Source: Micromonospora lupini str. Lupac 08 (lineage in GTDB: Bacteria > Actinomycetota > Actinomycetes > Mycobacteriales > Micromonosporaceae). From it: a DNA stretch of 64,000 nt. The stretch spans positions 2,448,101 to 2,512,100 of the forward strand of contig NZ_HF570108.1 of the NCBI RefSeq assembly GCF_000297395.2, written 5' to 3'. Both the position numbers and the translations under genes were made by a program. Below, in pieces: positions 35,130 to 43,538 of this stretch. The notes under the pieces are model-generated. The model saw only the letters and a list, made by a program, of their open reading frames with translations, was not told where the DNA came from and did no database searches. Every line of letters begins with the position of its first letter. Position 1 is the stretch's first letter.

Positions 35130-36080
35130 TCAGCGCAGGCGGGGGAGCACCTCGCGCTGGTAGAGGTCGAACAGACCCTGGAAGTGCGGGCCGGTGTTGG
35201 CCACGTACAGCTCGTCGAAGCCGGCCTTGGCGTACTTGTCGATCATCTCCAGGTGCGCGTCGGCGTTGTTGCCGCAGACGAACGCGTCCCGCACCATCTC
35301 CGGCGTGACCAGTTCGGCGGCCTGCTCGAAGTGGCGCGGCGACGGCAGCACCTGGGACAGCTCGCCCGGCACCCCGGCGTTGGGCCAGCGCTCGTACGCG
35401 ATCCGCGCGCCCTCCTCCTCGCTGGACGCGTACGCCGCCTTGAAGCCGGCCTGGCACGGCTTGTCGCCGCCGCCGTTCTCCCGGAAACGTCGGACCAGGT
35501 CGCCGTCGGGCATGGTGCTCACGTAGCCGTCGCCGATGCGGGCGGCCAGGTCGACGGCCTTCGGCCCGAAGCCGGAGACGTAGATCGACGGCGGCGTGTC
35601 GGGCAGCGTGTAGATGCGGGCGTTCTCCACCGTGTAGTGCGTGCCGCGGTGGTTGACGAAGCCGCCGCCCCACAGCTCCCGCAGCACCTCGACGGCCTCC
35701 TCCAGCATCTCCAGCCGGACGTCGGCCTGCGGCCAGGCGTCGCCGAAGATGTGCTCGTTGAGCGCCTCACCGGTGCCGACGCCGAGCACGAACCGCCCGC
35801 CGTGCAGCACCGCGCTCGTCGCCGCCGCCTGGGCGATCACGGCCGGGTGGATCCGCACGGTCGGGCAGGTCACCGCAGTGGTCACCGGCAGCGAGCAGAC
35901 CTGGCTGAGCGCGCCGATCATCGACCAGACGAAGGGGCTCTGCCCCTGCGCGTCCACCCAGGGGTGATAGTGGTCGGAGATCCACAGCGCCTCGAAGCCG
36001 GCCTCCTCGGCGCCGCGGGCCTGCGCCAGCAACTCGGCCGGCGTGTACTCCTCACTGGACAGAAAGTAACCGATCTTCAT
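35130..36080 (-). CDS. F420-dependent LLM-class oxidoreductase (G6PDH-like family)
   Basis: A 316-residue luciferase-like monooxygenase-fold protein. MKIGYFLSSEEYTPAELLAQ and WISDHYHPWVDAQGQSPFVW match the TIGR03557 group, which is related to F420-dependent glucose-6-phosphate dehydrogenase. HGGRFVLGVGTGEALNEHIF is the cofactor-contacting segment, and DELYVANTGPHFQGLFDLYQ closes the barrel. It should use cofactor F420, as made by actinobacteria, to oxidise or reduce an unidentified substrate. The ATG at 36080 is chosen for the N-terminal strand. It shares its strand with the RecQ gene 75 bp downstream but co-transcription is uncertain. Confidence 0.9.
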   Translation of the reverse strand: MKIGYFLSSEEYTPAELLAQARGAEEAGFEALWISDHYHPWVDAQGQSPFVWSMIGALSQVCSLPVTTAVTCPTVRIHPAVIAQAAATSAVLHGGRFVLGVGTGEALNEHIFGDAWPQADVRLEMLEEAVEVLRELWGGGFVNHRGTHYTVENARIYTLPDTPPSIYVSGFGPKAVDLAARIGDGYVSTMPDGDLVRRFRENGGGDKPCQAGFKAAYASSEEEGARIAYERWPNAGVPGELSQVLPSPRHFEQAAELVTPEMVRDAFVCGNNADAHLEMIDKYAKAGFDELYVANTGPHFQGLFDLYQREVLPRLR

Positions 36081-36170
36081 CGCTTCCCCTTCGGCACGCG
36101 GACCTGCTGATGGGGAGAGCCGTACCCCGGTGGTCGTCGGCCACACCCGGCGTCGGTCGGCGGCCCGCGC

Positions 36171-36296
36171 TCAGCGGCGGCCGAACATGGCCCGGATCGC
36201 CGCGAGCAGCAGCAGGGCGCCGACGACCAGGCCGAGCAGGCGTACGCCGGGGATGTCGGCCGGGCTCGTGGCGTCGGCCAGCAGGGCGGAGTCCAT
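36171..36296 (-). CDS. Small single-pass membrane protein (41 aa)
   Basis: A 41-residue open frame: a polar N-terminus (MDSALLADATSPADIPGV) leads to one hydrophobic helix (LLGLVVGALLLLAAI) and a basic C-terminal FGRR, as expected for a type with its C-terminus in the cytoplasm. GGGAGAG lies six to eight bases before the ATG at 36296. Codon third positions are almost all G or C, as in real genes here. No family is recognised. It lies upstream of the F420-dependent oxidoreductase gene on the same strand. Confidence 0.5.
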   Translation of the reverse strand: MDSALLADATSPADIPGVRLLGLVVGALLLLAAIRAMFGRR

Positions 36297-36433
36297 CCCC
36301 GCACTCTCCCGGGAACGGTGCCGCCGGGCAACTGTAAGGTTTATTGACTATTGAATCGCTCGGTGTGACCATGGCAGCACCGCCTGGGTGGCGGTGCGCC
36401 GAGGGCGCGCGAGAGATGGGGTACGGGGGCCGC

Positions 36434-36514
36434 ATGAGCGAGCGCAACCAGCGGGTCGGCGGTAACGCGCCGGTGCCCGTGACCGACGCCTACCGTTTCG
36501 AGGGGACGGCGTGA
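36434..36514 (+). CDS. Possible 26-codon upstream ORF coupled to the GH3 gene
   Basis: A short frame MSERNQRVGGNAPVPVTDAY continuing six codons to a TGA that overlaps the GTG start of the GH3 gene as GTGA. It could be a coupling leader peptide. There is a GGGGGCC but no clear ribosome site. Sequence resembles the MSER-type stretches common upstream of actinomycete genes and could be non-coding. Confidence 0.3.
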   Translation: MSERNQRVGGNAPVPVTDAYRFEGTA

Positions 36515-38004
36515 CCGCGTCCGCCGGGCACCTTCCGGCACTGGCCGCCGCCGTCCTGCAACCCGGGTTCGTCGGCACCACGCCGCCGCCCTGGGTGTGC
36601 CGCTGGCTCGGCGAGGGGCTCGGCTCGGTGGTGCTCTTCGCCCGCAACGTCGTCGACACCGCACAGGTGGCGGCGTTGACCGCCACGCTGCGCGCCGAGC
36701 GGCCGGACGTCATCGTGGCGATCGACGAGGAGGCCGGCGACGTCACCCGCATCGAGTCGGCCCGGGGCAGCTCCCGGCCGGGCAACTTCGCCCTCGGCGC
36801 GGTCGACGACCCGGCGCTGACCGAGGCGGTCGCCCGCGACCTCGGCGTCGAACTGGCGGCGGCCGGGGTGACCCTCGACTACGCGCCGGACGCCGACGTC
36901 AACTCCAACCCGGCCAACCCGGTGATCGGCGTCCGGTCGTTCGGGGCCGACCCCACGCTCGTCGCGCGGCACACGGCGGCCTGGATCCGCGGGTTGCAGA
37001 GCGGCGGCGTGGCCGCCTGCGCCAAGCACTTTCCCGGGCACGGTGACACCCGCGTCGACTCCCACCACGACCTGCCCCGGATCACCGCCGACCGGGCCCG
37101 TCTGGACGCCTGCGAGCTGGCGCCGTTCCGCGCCGCCGTGGCGGCCGGCGTGCAGGCGGTGATGACCGGCCACCTGCTGGTGCCCGCGCTCGACGACCGG
37201 CTGCCGGCCACGCTGAGCCGGCGCATCCTGGGCGGGCTGCTCCGCGACGAGATGGGTTTCTCCGGCGTGGTGGTGACCGACGCGGTGGAGATGCGCGCGG
37301 TCGCCGACCGGTACGGCTTCGCCGGCGCGGCGGTGCGGGCGCTCGCCGCCGGGGCGGACGCGATCTGCGTCGGCGGTGAGCGGGCCGACGAGGAGGCGGC
37401 CCGGGAGCTGCGCGACGCCATCGTGGCCGCCGTCGTCTCCGGTGCGCTGCCCGAGGAGCGCCTCGCCGAGGCCGCCAAGCGGGTCGGTCAACTCGCCGCC
37501 TGGACGGTGGCCGCCCGCGCCGCCGGCCCGGGTTCCGTCCGTGGATCCGCCGACGTCGGGCTGGTCGCCGCCCGCCGTGCCGTGCGGGTCACCACCGGCC
37601 CGGACGCGCCCCGCGCGCTGCCGCTGACCCGCGCCGCGTACGTGGTCGAGTTCGAGCCGCCGCGCAACATCGCCATCGGCGCGGAGACCCCGTGGGGCAT
37701 CGGGGAGCCGTTGGGCGAGCTGCTGCCCGGCACGACGACGGTCCGCCACGCCGAGCCCGACGTGCCCGCGGATCCGGGGGCCGGAGCCGGGGACCGTCCC
37801 CTCGTCCTGGTGGTCCGTGACCTGCACCGGCACGAGTGGATGTGCGCGGCGGTCCGGCGGGCGCTGGTCGCCCGGCCCGACGCCGTCGTGGTCGAGCTGG
37901 GCGTGCCCGAGCTGGTCACCGGGTCGGTGCACCTGGCCACGCACGGCGCCACCCGGGCCAGTGGGCAGGCCGCCGCCGAGGTGCTCACCGGCCGGGCCCG
38001 CTGA
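36511..38004 (+). CDS. Glycoside hydrolase family 3 protein (NagZ-like beta-N-acetylhexosaminidase)
   Basis: A 497-residue GH3 enzyme. The TIM-barrel domain (about 1-340) has VIVAIDEEAGDVTRIESARG, KHFPGHGDTRVDSHHDLPRI, where the His and Asp of the mobile loop act in catalysis in NagZ-type enzymes, and FSGVVVTDAVEMRAVADRYG with the nucleophilic Asp. The C-terminal part (about 345-497) is a small alpha/beta domain with a poorly conserved tail. It likely removes N-acetylglucosamine from muropeptides during peptidoglycan recycling. There is no signal peptide, so it acts in the cytoplasm. GTG 36511 overlaps a short upstream frame as GTGA. Confidence 0.87.
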   Translation: MTASAGHLPALAAAVLQPGFVGTTPPPWVCRWLGEGLGSVVLFARNVVDTAQVAALTATLRAERPDVIVAIDEEAGDVTRIESARGSSRPGNFALGAVDDPALTEAVARDLGVELAAAGVTLDYAPDADVNSNPANPVIGVRSFGADPTLVARHTAAWIRGLQSGGVAACAKHFPGHGDTRVDSHHDLPRITADRARLDACELAPFRAAVAAGVQAVMTGHLLVPALDDRLPATLSRRILGGLLRDEMGFSGVVVTDAVEMRAVADRYGFAGAAVRALAAGADAICVGGERADEEAARELRDAIVAAVVSGALPEERLAEAAKRVGQLAAWTVAARAAGPGSVRGSADVGLVAARRAVRVTTGPDAPRALPLTRAAYVVEFEPPRNIAIGAETPWGIGEPLGELLPGTTTVRHAEPDVPADPGAGAGDRPLVLVVRDLHRHEWMCAAVRRALVARPDAVVVELGVPELVTGSVHLATHGATRASGQAAAEVLTGRAR

Positions 38005-38018
38005 CCCGACCCGCTCGG

Positions 38019-38306
38019 TTACGGCTGCTCGGCGACCAGGTCGGCGTACTCGGGGTGCTTGTCGATGAACGCGGCCACGAACGGGCACTGCGGCACCACC
38101 CGGCCGCCGCGCTCGCGCACCTGATCCAGCGTGCCCCGGATCAACGCGCCGCCGACGCCCCTGCCCTGGAAGCCGCGGTCCACCTCGGTATGGGTGAAGA
38201 CCAGCACCTCCCCACGCGGCACGTACGCGGTGAAGCCGGCCAGCGCGTCGTCGACCAGGATCTCGAAGCGGTTCTTGGCGGGGTTGTCCTCGACGAGGGT
38301 GCTCAC
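38019..38306 (-). CDS. GNAT-like N-acetyltransferase (YjdJ/GtnG-type, COG2388)
   Basis: A 95-residue compact acetyltransferase of the COG2388 group, with NRFEILVDDALAGFTAYVPR leading into HTEVDRGFQGRGVGGALIRG, the acetyl-CoA pyrophosphate loop (Q/RxxGxG). The C-terminal VVPQCPFVAAFIDKHPEYAD is the family signature. The whole domain is shorter than a normal GNAT, as in other members. The acceptor is unknown. The GTG at 38306 overlaps the stop of the upstream cysteine-desulfurase-like gene as GTGA, so the two are translated together. Confidence 0.87.
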   Translation of the reverse strand: MSTLVEDNPAKNRFEILVDDALAGFTAYVPRGEVLVFTHTEVDRGFQGRGVGGALIRGTLDQVRERGGRVVPQCPFVAAFIDKHPEYADLVAEQP

Positions 38307-39529
38307 CGTGCCATTGTCCCCGTCCGGTCGACCACCGCGTCGAGTTCGGCGAGCAACCGGTCCACCTCGTCGGCGGTGTTGTAGTGGTAGATGCTGGCCC
38401 GCACCGCGCCGCCGCTGTCGCGCAACCCCATCGTCTGGAAGTACTCGTAGGCGTAGTAGTCGCCGGACGACAGGCACAACCCGGCGTCGCCCAACGCCTG
38501 CTGCGTCGCCGCCGGCGACATCCCGGCGACCCGGAAGGAGACCGTCGGGCAGCGCCGGGCCGGCGAGCCGTAGACGGTGATCGCGGGCCGCGCCGCGAGC
38601 CCGGCGAGCAGCCGGTCCAGCAGCGCCTCCTCGTGCGCCTGCGCGGCGGCCAGGCCGGCCCGCAGCCGCGCCCGGCGGTCACCTGCCGCGTCCGGGTCCA
38701 GCCCCGCGAGGTGGTCCACCGCTGCGGTCACGCCGGCCAGCAGCGCGAAGCTCGGGGTGCCGTACTCGAAGCGCTCCGGCACCGCGTCCGAGGACGGCAC
38801 CAGCTTCGCCGGGCGCAGCGCCGCCCACCGGGCCGGGTCGGCCACCATCGCGGCCAGGTGCGGCCCGGACCACTTGTACGCGCTGGTGACCAGCACGTCC
38901 GCGCCGAGCGACGCCAGGTCGGTCGGCCCGTGCGGCACCGAGTGCACCCCGTCGACGCAGACCAGCGCCCCGACGGAGTGCGCGATCTTGGCGATCGCCG
39001 GCACGTCCGGCACGGTGCCGATGGCGTTGCTGCCGGCGGTCACCGCGACCAGCCGGGTCCGCTCACCGACCAGGTCGGTGTACTGGCCGGTGGGCAGCTC
39101 ACCGGTGTGCCTGTCGAACTCGGCCCAGCGCACCGTCGCGCCGGCCGCCTCGGCGGCCTGCACCCACGGGCGCACGTTGGCGTCGTGGTCGAGCCGGGAG
39201 ACGACGACCTCGTCCCCCGGTCGCCAACCGGCGCCGAGCGTACGGGCCAGGGTGTACGTCAGCGCGGTGGCGCTCGGGCCCAGCACCACACCGTCCGGCT
39301 CGGCCCCGAGCAGGTCGGCGACCGCCTGGCGGGCCGCCGCCACCACCTCCAGCGAGCGGCGGCCCGGCGCGAACGCCGCGCTGCGATTGCCGACGGCCGC
39401 GCGCATGACGTCGGTGACCGCGTCGATCACACCGGCCGCGGTCTGGGTCCCTCCGGCGCCGTCGAAGTGGACGAAGCCCTCGGTCAGGGCGGGATAGGCG
39501 GCCCGGGTGCGGGCGATGTCGAAGGCCAT
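38303..39529 (-). CDS. Cysteine desulfurase-like PLP-dependent protein
   Basis: A 408-residue fold-type I aminotransferase of the TIGR01976 group. The N-terminus has FVHFDGAGGTQTAAGVIDAV, the cofactor pocket includes VVVSRLDHDANVRPWVQAAE, LVCVDGVHSVPHGPTDLASL contains the PLP-pyridine Asp, and the Schiff-base Lys is in TSAYKWSGPHLAAM. Members of this group differ from IscS/SufS and their sulfur-transfer role is not shown. The catalytic Cys loop typical of SufS is not evident. The ATG at 39529 starts the conserved region. It is coupled to the downstream GNAT gene. Confidence 0.87.
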   Translation of the reverse strand: MAFDIARTRAAYPALTEGFVHFDGAGGTQTAAGVIDAVTDVMRAAVGNRSAAFAPGRRSLEVVAAARQAVADLLGAEPDGVVLGPSATALTYTLARTLGAGWRPGDEVVVSRLDHDANVRPWVQAAEAAGATVRWAEFDRHTGELPTGQYTDLVGERTRLVAVTAGSNAIGTVPDVPAIAKIAHSVGALVCVDGVHSVPHGPTDLASLGADVLVTSAYKWSGPHLAAMVADPARWAALRPAKLVPSSDAVPERFEYGTPSFALLAGVTAAVDHLAGLDPDAAGDRRARLRAGLAAAQAHEEALLDRLLAGLAARPAITVYGSPARRCPTVSFRVAGMSPAATQQALGDAGLCLSSGDYYAYEYFQTMGLRDSGGAVRASIYHYNTADEVDRLLAELDAVVDRTGTMAR

Positions 39530-39604
39530 GTCGGGACCCTAGCCGGGGTTCCTCCGGCGCTCGCTCCCGCCTGGGCGTCGCGAACGTCTCGTACCCTTGG
39601 CGAG

Positions 39605-39970
39605 GTGACGAACCGACCCGCCACCATCCCCCCACCCCCCGTCCGCCGCGCCGCCGGGCTGTTCGCCGGTCTGGCGCTCGGCCTCGCCGTGCTCGCCGGT
39701 TGCAGCTCCCAGGGCGCCTCCACCGACTGCGGCCTGGACGCCTGCACGGTCACCTTCGAGCGGGGTGTCGACGCGAGCGCCACCATCCTGGGCGTCGAGG
39801 CCAAGCTGGTCGGCGCCGAGGGCGACCAGGTGACCGTCGAGGTCGCCGGCGAGCAGCTCACCCTCACCACCGGCCAGCAGGCCACCGAGGCCGGCGGCTT
39901 CGCCGTCACGCTGGACAGCGTCACCGACCAGCAGGTCAAGATCCGCGTTTCCCGCAACCCGGGCAACTGA
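39605..39970 (+). CDS. Small lipoprotein
   Basis: A 121-residue exported lipoprotein. The signal sequence runs from RRAAGLFAGLALGLAVLAGC, with LAGC as a good lipobox and Cys near residue 33. The mature part is a beta-rich, polar domain (CGLDACTVTFERGVDASATI through GGFAVTLDSVTDQQVKIRVS). I do not recognise its family. It should be anchored in the outer leaflet of the cell membrane. The GTG at 39605 gives the shortest suitable signal. It is divergent from the cysteine-desulfurase-like gene and followed by the DUF1206 gene after 58 bp. Confidence 0.8.
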   Translation: MTNRPATIPPPPVRRAAGLFAGLALGLAVLAGCSSQGASTDCGLDACTVTFERGVDASATILGVEAKLVGAEGDQVTVEVAGEQLTLTTGQQATEAGGFAVTLDSVTDQQVKIRVSRNPGN

Positions 39971-40028
39971 CCTGGCGGGAGGCGGTGGCCGACGTTTGGG
40001 GATCTTCGCAATCGGAGATTGTGACGGC

Positions 40029-40850
40029 ATGTCACTCACCCGTAGCGCCGAAGCCACCGCCTCCCGAACGGCGGACAGCCGGTGGCTGGAACTCCTCGCC
40101 CGGGCCGGCTTCATCGGCTACGGCATCGTGCACCTGCTCTTCGCCTGGCTGGCCCTGCAGATCGCGTTCGGCACGTCGTCCGACGACGGCGACCAGTCCG
40201 GCGCGCTGCGGACGCTCTCCGAGCAGCCCCTCGGTAAGTTCCTGGTCATCGCCGTCGCGGTCGGTCTGCTCGCGATGGCGATCTGGCAGGGGCTGGAGGC
40301 GGCCGCCGGGCACCGCGCCGAGCGCGGCAAGGAGCGGGTCACCGAGCGGCTGGCCTCGGCCGGCCGGACCATCGTCTACCTCTACTTCGCGTGGACGGCG
40401 TTCAAGGTCTTCTCCGACGCCGGCTCGAACAGCGCCGACAGCCAGGAGGCGCTGACCGGCAAGCTGATGACCTCCACCGGGGGCCGCTGGCTGGTCGGGC
40501 TGGCCGGGCTGGTGGTCGCCGCGATCGGTGTCGGCCTGGTGATCTACGGGCTGAAGAAGTCGTTCGAGAAGCACCTCAAGACCGGCGAGATGAGCCCGAA
40601 GACCCGCACGCTCGCCCGCCGACTCGGCATCGCCGGGTACGTCGCCAAGGGCGTCGCGTACGGCATCGCCGGCCTGCTGGTGATCGTCGCGGCGGTGAAC
40701 TACGACCCGAAGAAGGCCCGTGGTCTGGACGCCGCGCTGCACACGTTGCGCGAGCAGTCGTACGGCACGTTCCTGCTGACCCTTGTCGCCCTGGGCATCG
40801 CCTGCTTCGGCGTCTACTGCTTCCTCCAGTCGCGGTACCGCAAGGTCTGA
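40029..40850 (+). CDS. DUF1206 domain-containing membrane protein
   Basis: A 273-residue membrane protein with six helices arranged as three repeats of DUF1206, each a pair of helices beginning with a G-Y-(V/I)-(A/V)-(K/H)-like motif: ARAGFIGYGIVHLLFAWLAL, SAGRTIVYLYFAWTAFKVFS and GIAGYVAKGVAYGIAGLLVI. Function is not known; members are abundant in actinomycetes and stress-related cyanobacterial and plant-associated bacteria. The ATG at 40029 is chosen. It is followed by the MscS gene after 83 bp, so a shared transcript is possible. Confidence 0.88.
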   Translation: MSLTRSAEATASRTADSRWLELLARAGFIGYGIVHLLFAWLALQIAFGTSSDDGDQSGALRTLSEQPLGKFLVIAVAVGLLAMAIWQGLEAAAGHRAERGKERVTERLASAGRTIVYLYFAWTAFKVFSDAGSNSADSQEALTGKLMTSTGGRWLVGLAGLVVAAIGVGLVIYGLKKSFEKHLKTGEMSPKTRTLARRLGIAGYVAKGVAYGIAGLLVIVAAVNYDPKKARGLDAALHTLREQSYGTFLLTLVALGIACFGVYCFLQSRYRKV

Positions 40851-40933
40851 CGCTGGTCGATATCGGGGATGTCGGGCACTATTGGGCTTTTGCCCGAAGT
40901 ACCGACCCCCGGTCGAAGGGAAGCGACCCACCC

Positions 40934-42130
40934 GTGCAGAGCTATCTCGAAACGGCCGTCGCCGCGCTCGCCGCGGCGGCGGTCGCCCTTTTCCTGGTCG
41001 AGGTCGTCCACCGGCTCACCCGACGGTTCGGCCGTCGGTCGCAGCTGTTGACCGAGCTGACCGACCACGCGCACCGCCCGTTCCAGGTCGCCGCCACGGT
41101 CCTCGCGGTGCAGTTCGCCGTCCGTTTCAGCACCGGGTACGCCGTCGGCGTGAGCTGGCGGCGGCTGCTGCTGCACCTGCTGGTCCTCTGCGTGATCGCC
41201 AGCGCGGCCTGGTTGGTGGCGGCGCTGCTGATCGTCGTGGAGGACACGGCACTCGCCCGGTTCCGCGTCGACGTGCCGAACAACCGGCACGCCCGGCGGG
41301 TGCGTACCCAGGTGGTGATGCTGCGGCGGCTGACCGTCGCGGTGATCGTGATCCTGACCGTCGGCGTGATGCTGATGACGTTCCCGAGCGTGCGCGGCAT
41401 CGGCGCCGGTGTGCTGACGTCCGCCGGTGTGGTCGGTGTGGTCGCCGCGCTGGCCGCCCAGAGTCTGCTCGGCAACGTCTTCGCCGGGCTCCAGCTCGCC
41501 TTCAGCGACGCCGTCCGCCTCGACGACGTGGTGGTCGTCGAGGGGGAGTGGGGTCGGATCGAGGAGCTGACCCTCAGCTACGTGGTGGTCCAGATCTGGG
41601 ACGACCGGCGGCTGATCCTGCCCACCTCGTACTTCACCAGCACGCCCTTCCAGAACTGGACCCGGACCGAGGCCGCCGTGCTCGGCACCGCCGAGTTCGA
41701 CGTCGACTGGGCGGTGCCGGTGCAGACCATGCGGGAGGAGCTGCGCCGCCTGGTCGAGGGCACCGAGCTGTGGGACGGCCGGGTCTGCGTCCTGCAGGTC
41801 ACCGACGCCACCGGCGGGACGGTACGGGTGCGCGCGCTGGTCAGCGCCGCCGACGCCGGCAGCCTGTGGGACCTGCGCTGTCTCGTCCGCGAGCACCTGG
41901 TGGCCTGGATCCGGGACAACCGGCCCACCGCGATGCCCCGGATGCGCGCCGAGCTGGGCGACGCCGGCAGCAACCTGCCCTGGCAGTGGGTGCAGCCGCG
42001 GCGACCGACCCGCCGTCCGGGCGCCACGGAGGCCGCCGACGACGCGCGCGTCTTCGGCGGCAGCGACGACGGCGACGCCCGCAGCGAGGCCTTCGTCGGC
42101 CCCGAGGAGACCGCGCCCTCCCGCGCCTGA
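40934..42130 (+). CDS. Mechanosensitive ion channel protein (MscS family)
   Basis: A 398-residue MscS-type channel. The first 160 residues have four hydrophobic segments (QSYLETAVAALAAAAVALFL first). The pore-lining helix is near GIGAGVLTSAGVVGVVAALA, followed by AAQSLLGNVFAGLQLAFSDA, the MscS glycine/alanine helix. The beta domain follows with VRLDDVVVVEGEWGRIEELT. It releases solutes on hypo-osmotic shock. The C-terminal 45 residues are a charged, probably disordered cytoplasmic tail. The GTG at 40934 is taken as start with AGGGAAG about 12 bases upstream. A large GATC-type palindrome follows the stop. Confidence 0.9.
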   Translation: MQSYLETAVAALAAAAVALFLVEVVHRLTRRFGRRSQLLTELTDHAHRPFQVAATVLAVQFAVRFSTGYAVGVSWRRLLLHLLVLCVIASAAWLVAALLIVVEDTALARFRVDVPNNRHARRVRTQVVMLRRLTVAVIVILTVGVMLMTFPSVRGIGAGVLTSAGVVGVVAALAAQSLLGNVFAGLQLAFSDAVRLDDVVVVEGEWGRIEELTLSYVVVQIWDDRRLILPTSYFTSTPFQNWTRTEAAVLGTAEFDVDWAVPVQTMREELRRLVEGTELWDGRVCVLQVTDATGGTVRVRALVSAADAGSLWDLRCLVREHLVAWIRDNRPTAMPRMRAELGDAGSNLPWQWVQPRRPTRRPGATEAADDARVFGGSDDGDARSEAFVGPEETAPSRA

Positions 42131-42157
42131 CGCCGTCGCCGCGGCGATCCCGGCATG

Positions 42158-42229
42158 ATCGCGCTCGATCCGGAATCGGGTGGCCTCCTCGCGTCGAGGA
42201 GGCCACCCGATCCGTGTTCGGGCGCGATC
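42158..42229. repeat. Long imperfect palindrome with 17-bp perfect core
   Basis: ATCGGGTGGCCTCCTCG (42175-42191) pairs exactly with CGAGGAGGCCACCCGAT (42195-42211) across a CGT loop. Outer arms GATCGCGCTCGA (42158-42169) and TTCGGGCGCGATC (42217-42229) pair imperfectly. The core and flanks match the palindrome at 54194-54270 except for compensating changes. It lies downstream of the MscS gene. Confidence 0.85.
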
Positions 42230-42460
42230 TCCGTGCCCTGTCCGGCGCGGGCTCGTGATCGGCGGGGTGGGTGAGAGGTTTGGGCGGGCTTGGGTGGGGG
42301 ATCTGCTGCCGGGCGTCTCTTCGGCGATTGTGGGGTTCGGCCCGCCGGGTTCCGCGGCGCGGCGATCGGACAACAGGAACGGTGGCCGACCATGGGCGCT
42401 CTAGGATTGACGGGCGGCAACTCCGGGCATACAGCGCGGTGATGAGGAAAGGAGGACAGC
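42230..42460. other. Intergenic stretch with no recognised gene
   Basis: Between the palindrome and the holin-like gene I see no open frame with a conserved product and no RNA gene. A GAAAGGAGG ribosome site lies just before the next start, so the promoter for the three-gene membrane operon should be here. Confidence 0.5.
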
Positions 42461-42895
42461 ATGGCTGACGTGGCAAATGCCCGCACATCCCGCAATGGGA
42501 GCGAGCCCTCCACCGCCGAGCTGGTGCAGCGGGCCACCGAACAGGTCTCCCGTCTGGTGCGAGACGAACTGGCGCTGGCCCGGGCGGAGTTGACCCAGAA
42601 GGGCAAGCACGCCGGCATCGGGATCGGCCTGTTCGGCGGCGGCGGCGCGCTGGCGTTCTACGGCCTGGGCGCGCTCGTCGTCACGGCGATCCTGCTGCTC
42701 GACCTGGTGCTGCCCGCCTGGGCCGCCGCGCTCATCGTCGCGGTGGCGCTCTTCCTGGTGGCCGGCATTCTCGCGCTGGTGGGAAAGAAGCAGGTCAGCC
42801 GTGCCGTCCCGCCGATGCCGGCGGCAGCGGTCCGCAGCCTCCGGGCTGACGTGGACACCGTCGCCGCCGCGGTGAAGGACAGGGGTCGGGCATGA
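42461..42895 (+). CDS. Phage holin family protein (PF07332-like)
   Basis: A 144-residue protein with an amphipathic N-terminal helix (TAELVQRATEQVSRLVRDEL), then two membrane helices separated by a short hairpin (ALAFYGLGALVVTAILLLDL and AALIVAVALFLVAGILALVG). This is the actinobacterial 'phage holin family' PF07332/Actinobacterial holin-like form, a chromosomal membrane protein rather than a lysis gene. There is no phage around it. GGAGGACAGC precedes the ATG. It is the first of three overlapping genes with DUF3618 and DUF4235 proteins; an ATGA overlap links it to the next. Confidence 0.88.
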   Translation: MADVANARTSRNGSEPSTAELVQRATEQVSRLVRDELALARAELTQKGKHAGIGIGLFGGGGALAFYGLGALVVTAILLLDLVLPAWAAALIVAVALFLVAGILALVGKKQVSRAVPPMPAAAVRSLRADVDTVAAAVKDRGRA

Positions 42896-43254
42896 CGGGC
42901 AACGGGACGGGCGACACCGAGGCCCTCCGCGAGGAGATCCGCCGTACGCGGGTCGAGCTGGGCGAGACGATGGAGGCGCTGGCCGCCAAGGCCGACGTCA
43001 AGGCCCGCCTCAAGGAGTCCGCCGAGCAGGCGCGGGAGCGGATGCGCGAGCAGGCGGCGCAGACCGTTGCCCGGGTCCGCGGGCAGGCCGCGCGTGGCGC
43101 CGGAATGGCACGCGCGCAGGCGTACGACAAGGGCGGCCTGGTCCGCGAGAAGAGTGAGCTGGTTCGACGCAACCCGGTGCCGTGGGCGGCGATCGCCGCC
43201 GGTGCGGTGGCCACCGTGGTCGTGCTGATGATCGTGCGGGGGAGGCGTAGGTGA
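42892..43254 (+). CDS. DUF3618 domain-containing protein
   Basis: A 120-residue protein. The N-terminal LREEIRRTRVELGETMEALA is the DUF3618 signature and is followed by a long charged coiled-coil-like helix (about 30-85, rich in Ala, Arg and Glu) and one C-terminal membrane helix near WAAIAAGAVATVVVLMIVRG. It probably sits in the membrane with the helical rod in the cytoplasm. It starts ATGA-overlapped with the holin-like gene and ends GTGA-overlapped with the DUF4235 gene, so the three proteins likely act as a complex or unit. Confidence 0.88.
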   Translation: MTGNGTGDTEALREEIRRTRVELGETMEALAAKADVKARLKESAEQARERMREQAAQTVARVRGQAARGAGMARAQAYDKGGLVREKSELVRRNPVPWAAIAAGAVATVVVLMIVRGRRR

Positions 43255-43523
43255 GCAGGAGCATCGGCAAGGTGGCGTACCGGCCGGTCGGCGTGTTGTT
43301 GGGTATCGCCGCGGGCACGGTGGCCGGCGCGATCTTCCGGCAGGTCTGGAAGGTCACGGCGGGCGACGGCGAGGCGCCCAACGCCACCGACGAGGACCGC
43401 GGCTGGGGCGAGATCCTGGCCGCCGCCGCGTTGCAGGGGGCGATCTTCGCCGTGGTCCGCGCCGCCGTGGACCGGGGCGGAGCGGTGGGCGTCCGCCGGA
43501 TGACCGGCCACTGGCCGGACTGA
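43251..43523 (+). CDS. DUF4235 domain-containing membrane protein
   Basis: A 90-residue membrane protein of the DUF4235 family, with two hydrophobic regions, YRPVGVLLGIAAGTVAGAIF and WGEILAAAALQGAIFAVVRA, linked by a polar loop (GDGEAPNATDEDRG). Function is unknown. It is the last gene of the holin-like/DUF3618/DUF4235 operon, begins by GTGA overlap and is followed by a perfect 14-bp hairpin with a short T run. Confidence 0.87.
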   Translation: MSRSIGKVAYRPVGVLLGIAAGTVAGAIFRQVWKVTAGDGEAPNATDEDRGWGEILAAAALQGAIFAVVRAAVDRGGAVGVRRMTGHWPD

Positions 43524-43538
43524 CCGACGCATCGACTC

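Noticed and set aside
42461..43523. Prophage remnant suggested by the holin-like gene
   Set aside because: No endolysin, integrase or structural genes are nearby, and the PF07332 family is a common chromosomal membrane protein in actinomycetes.
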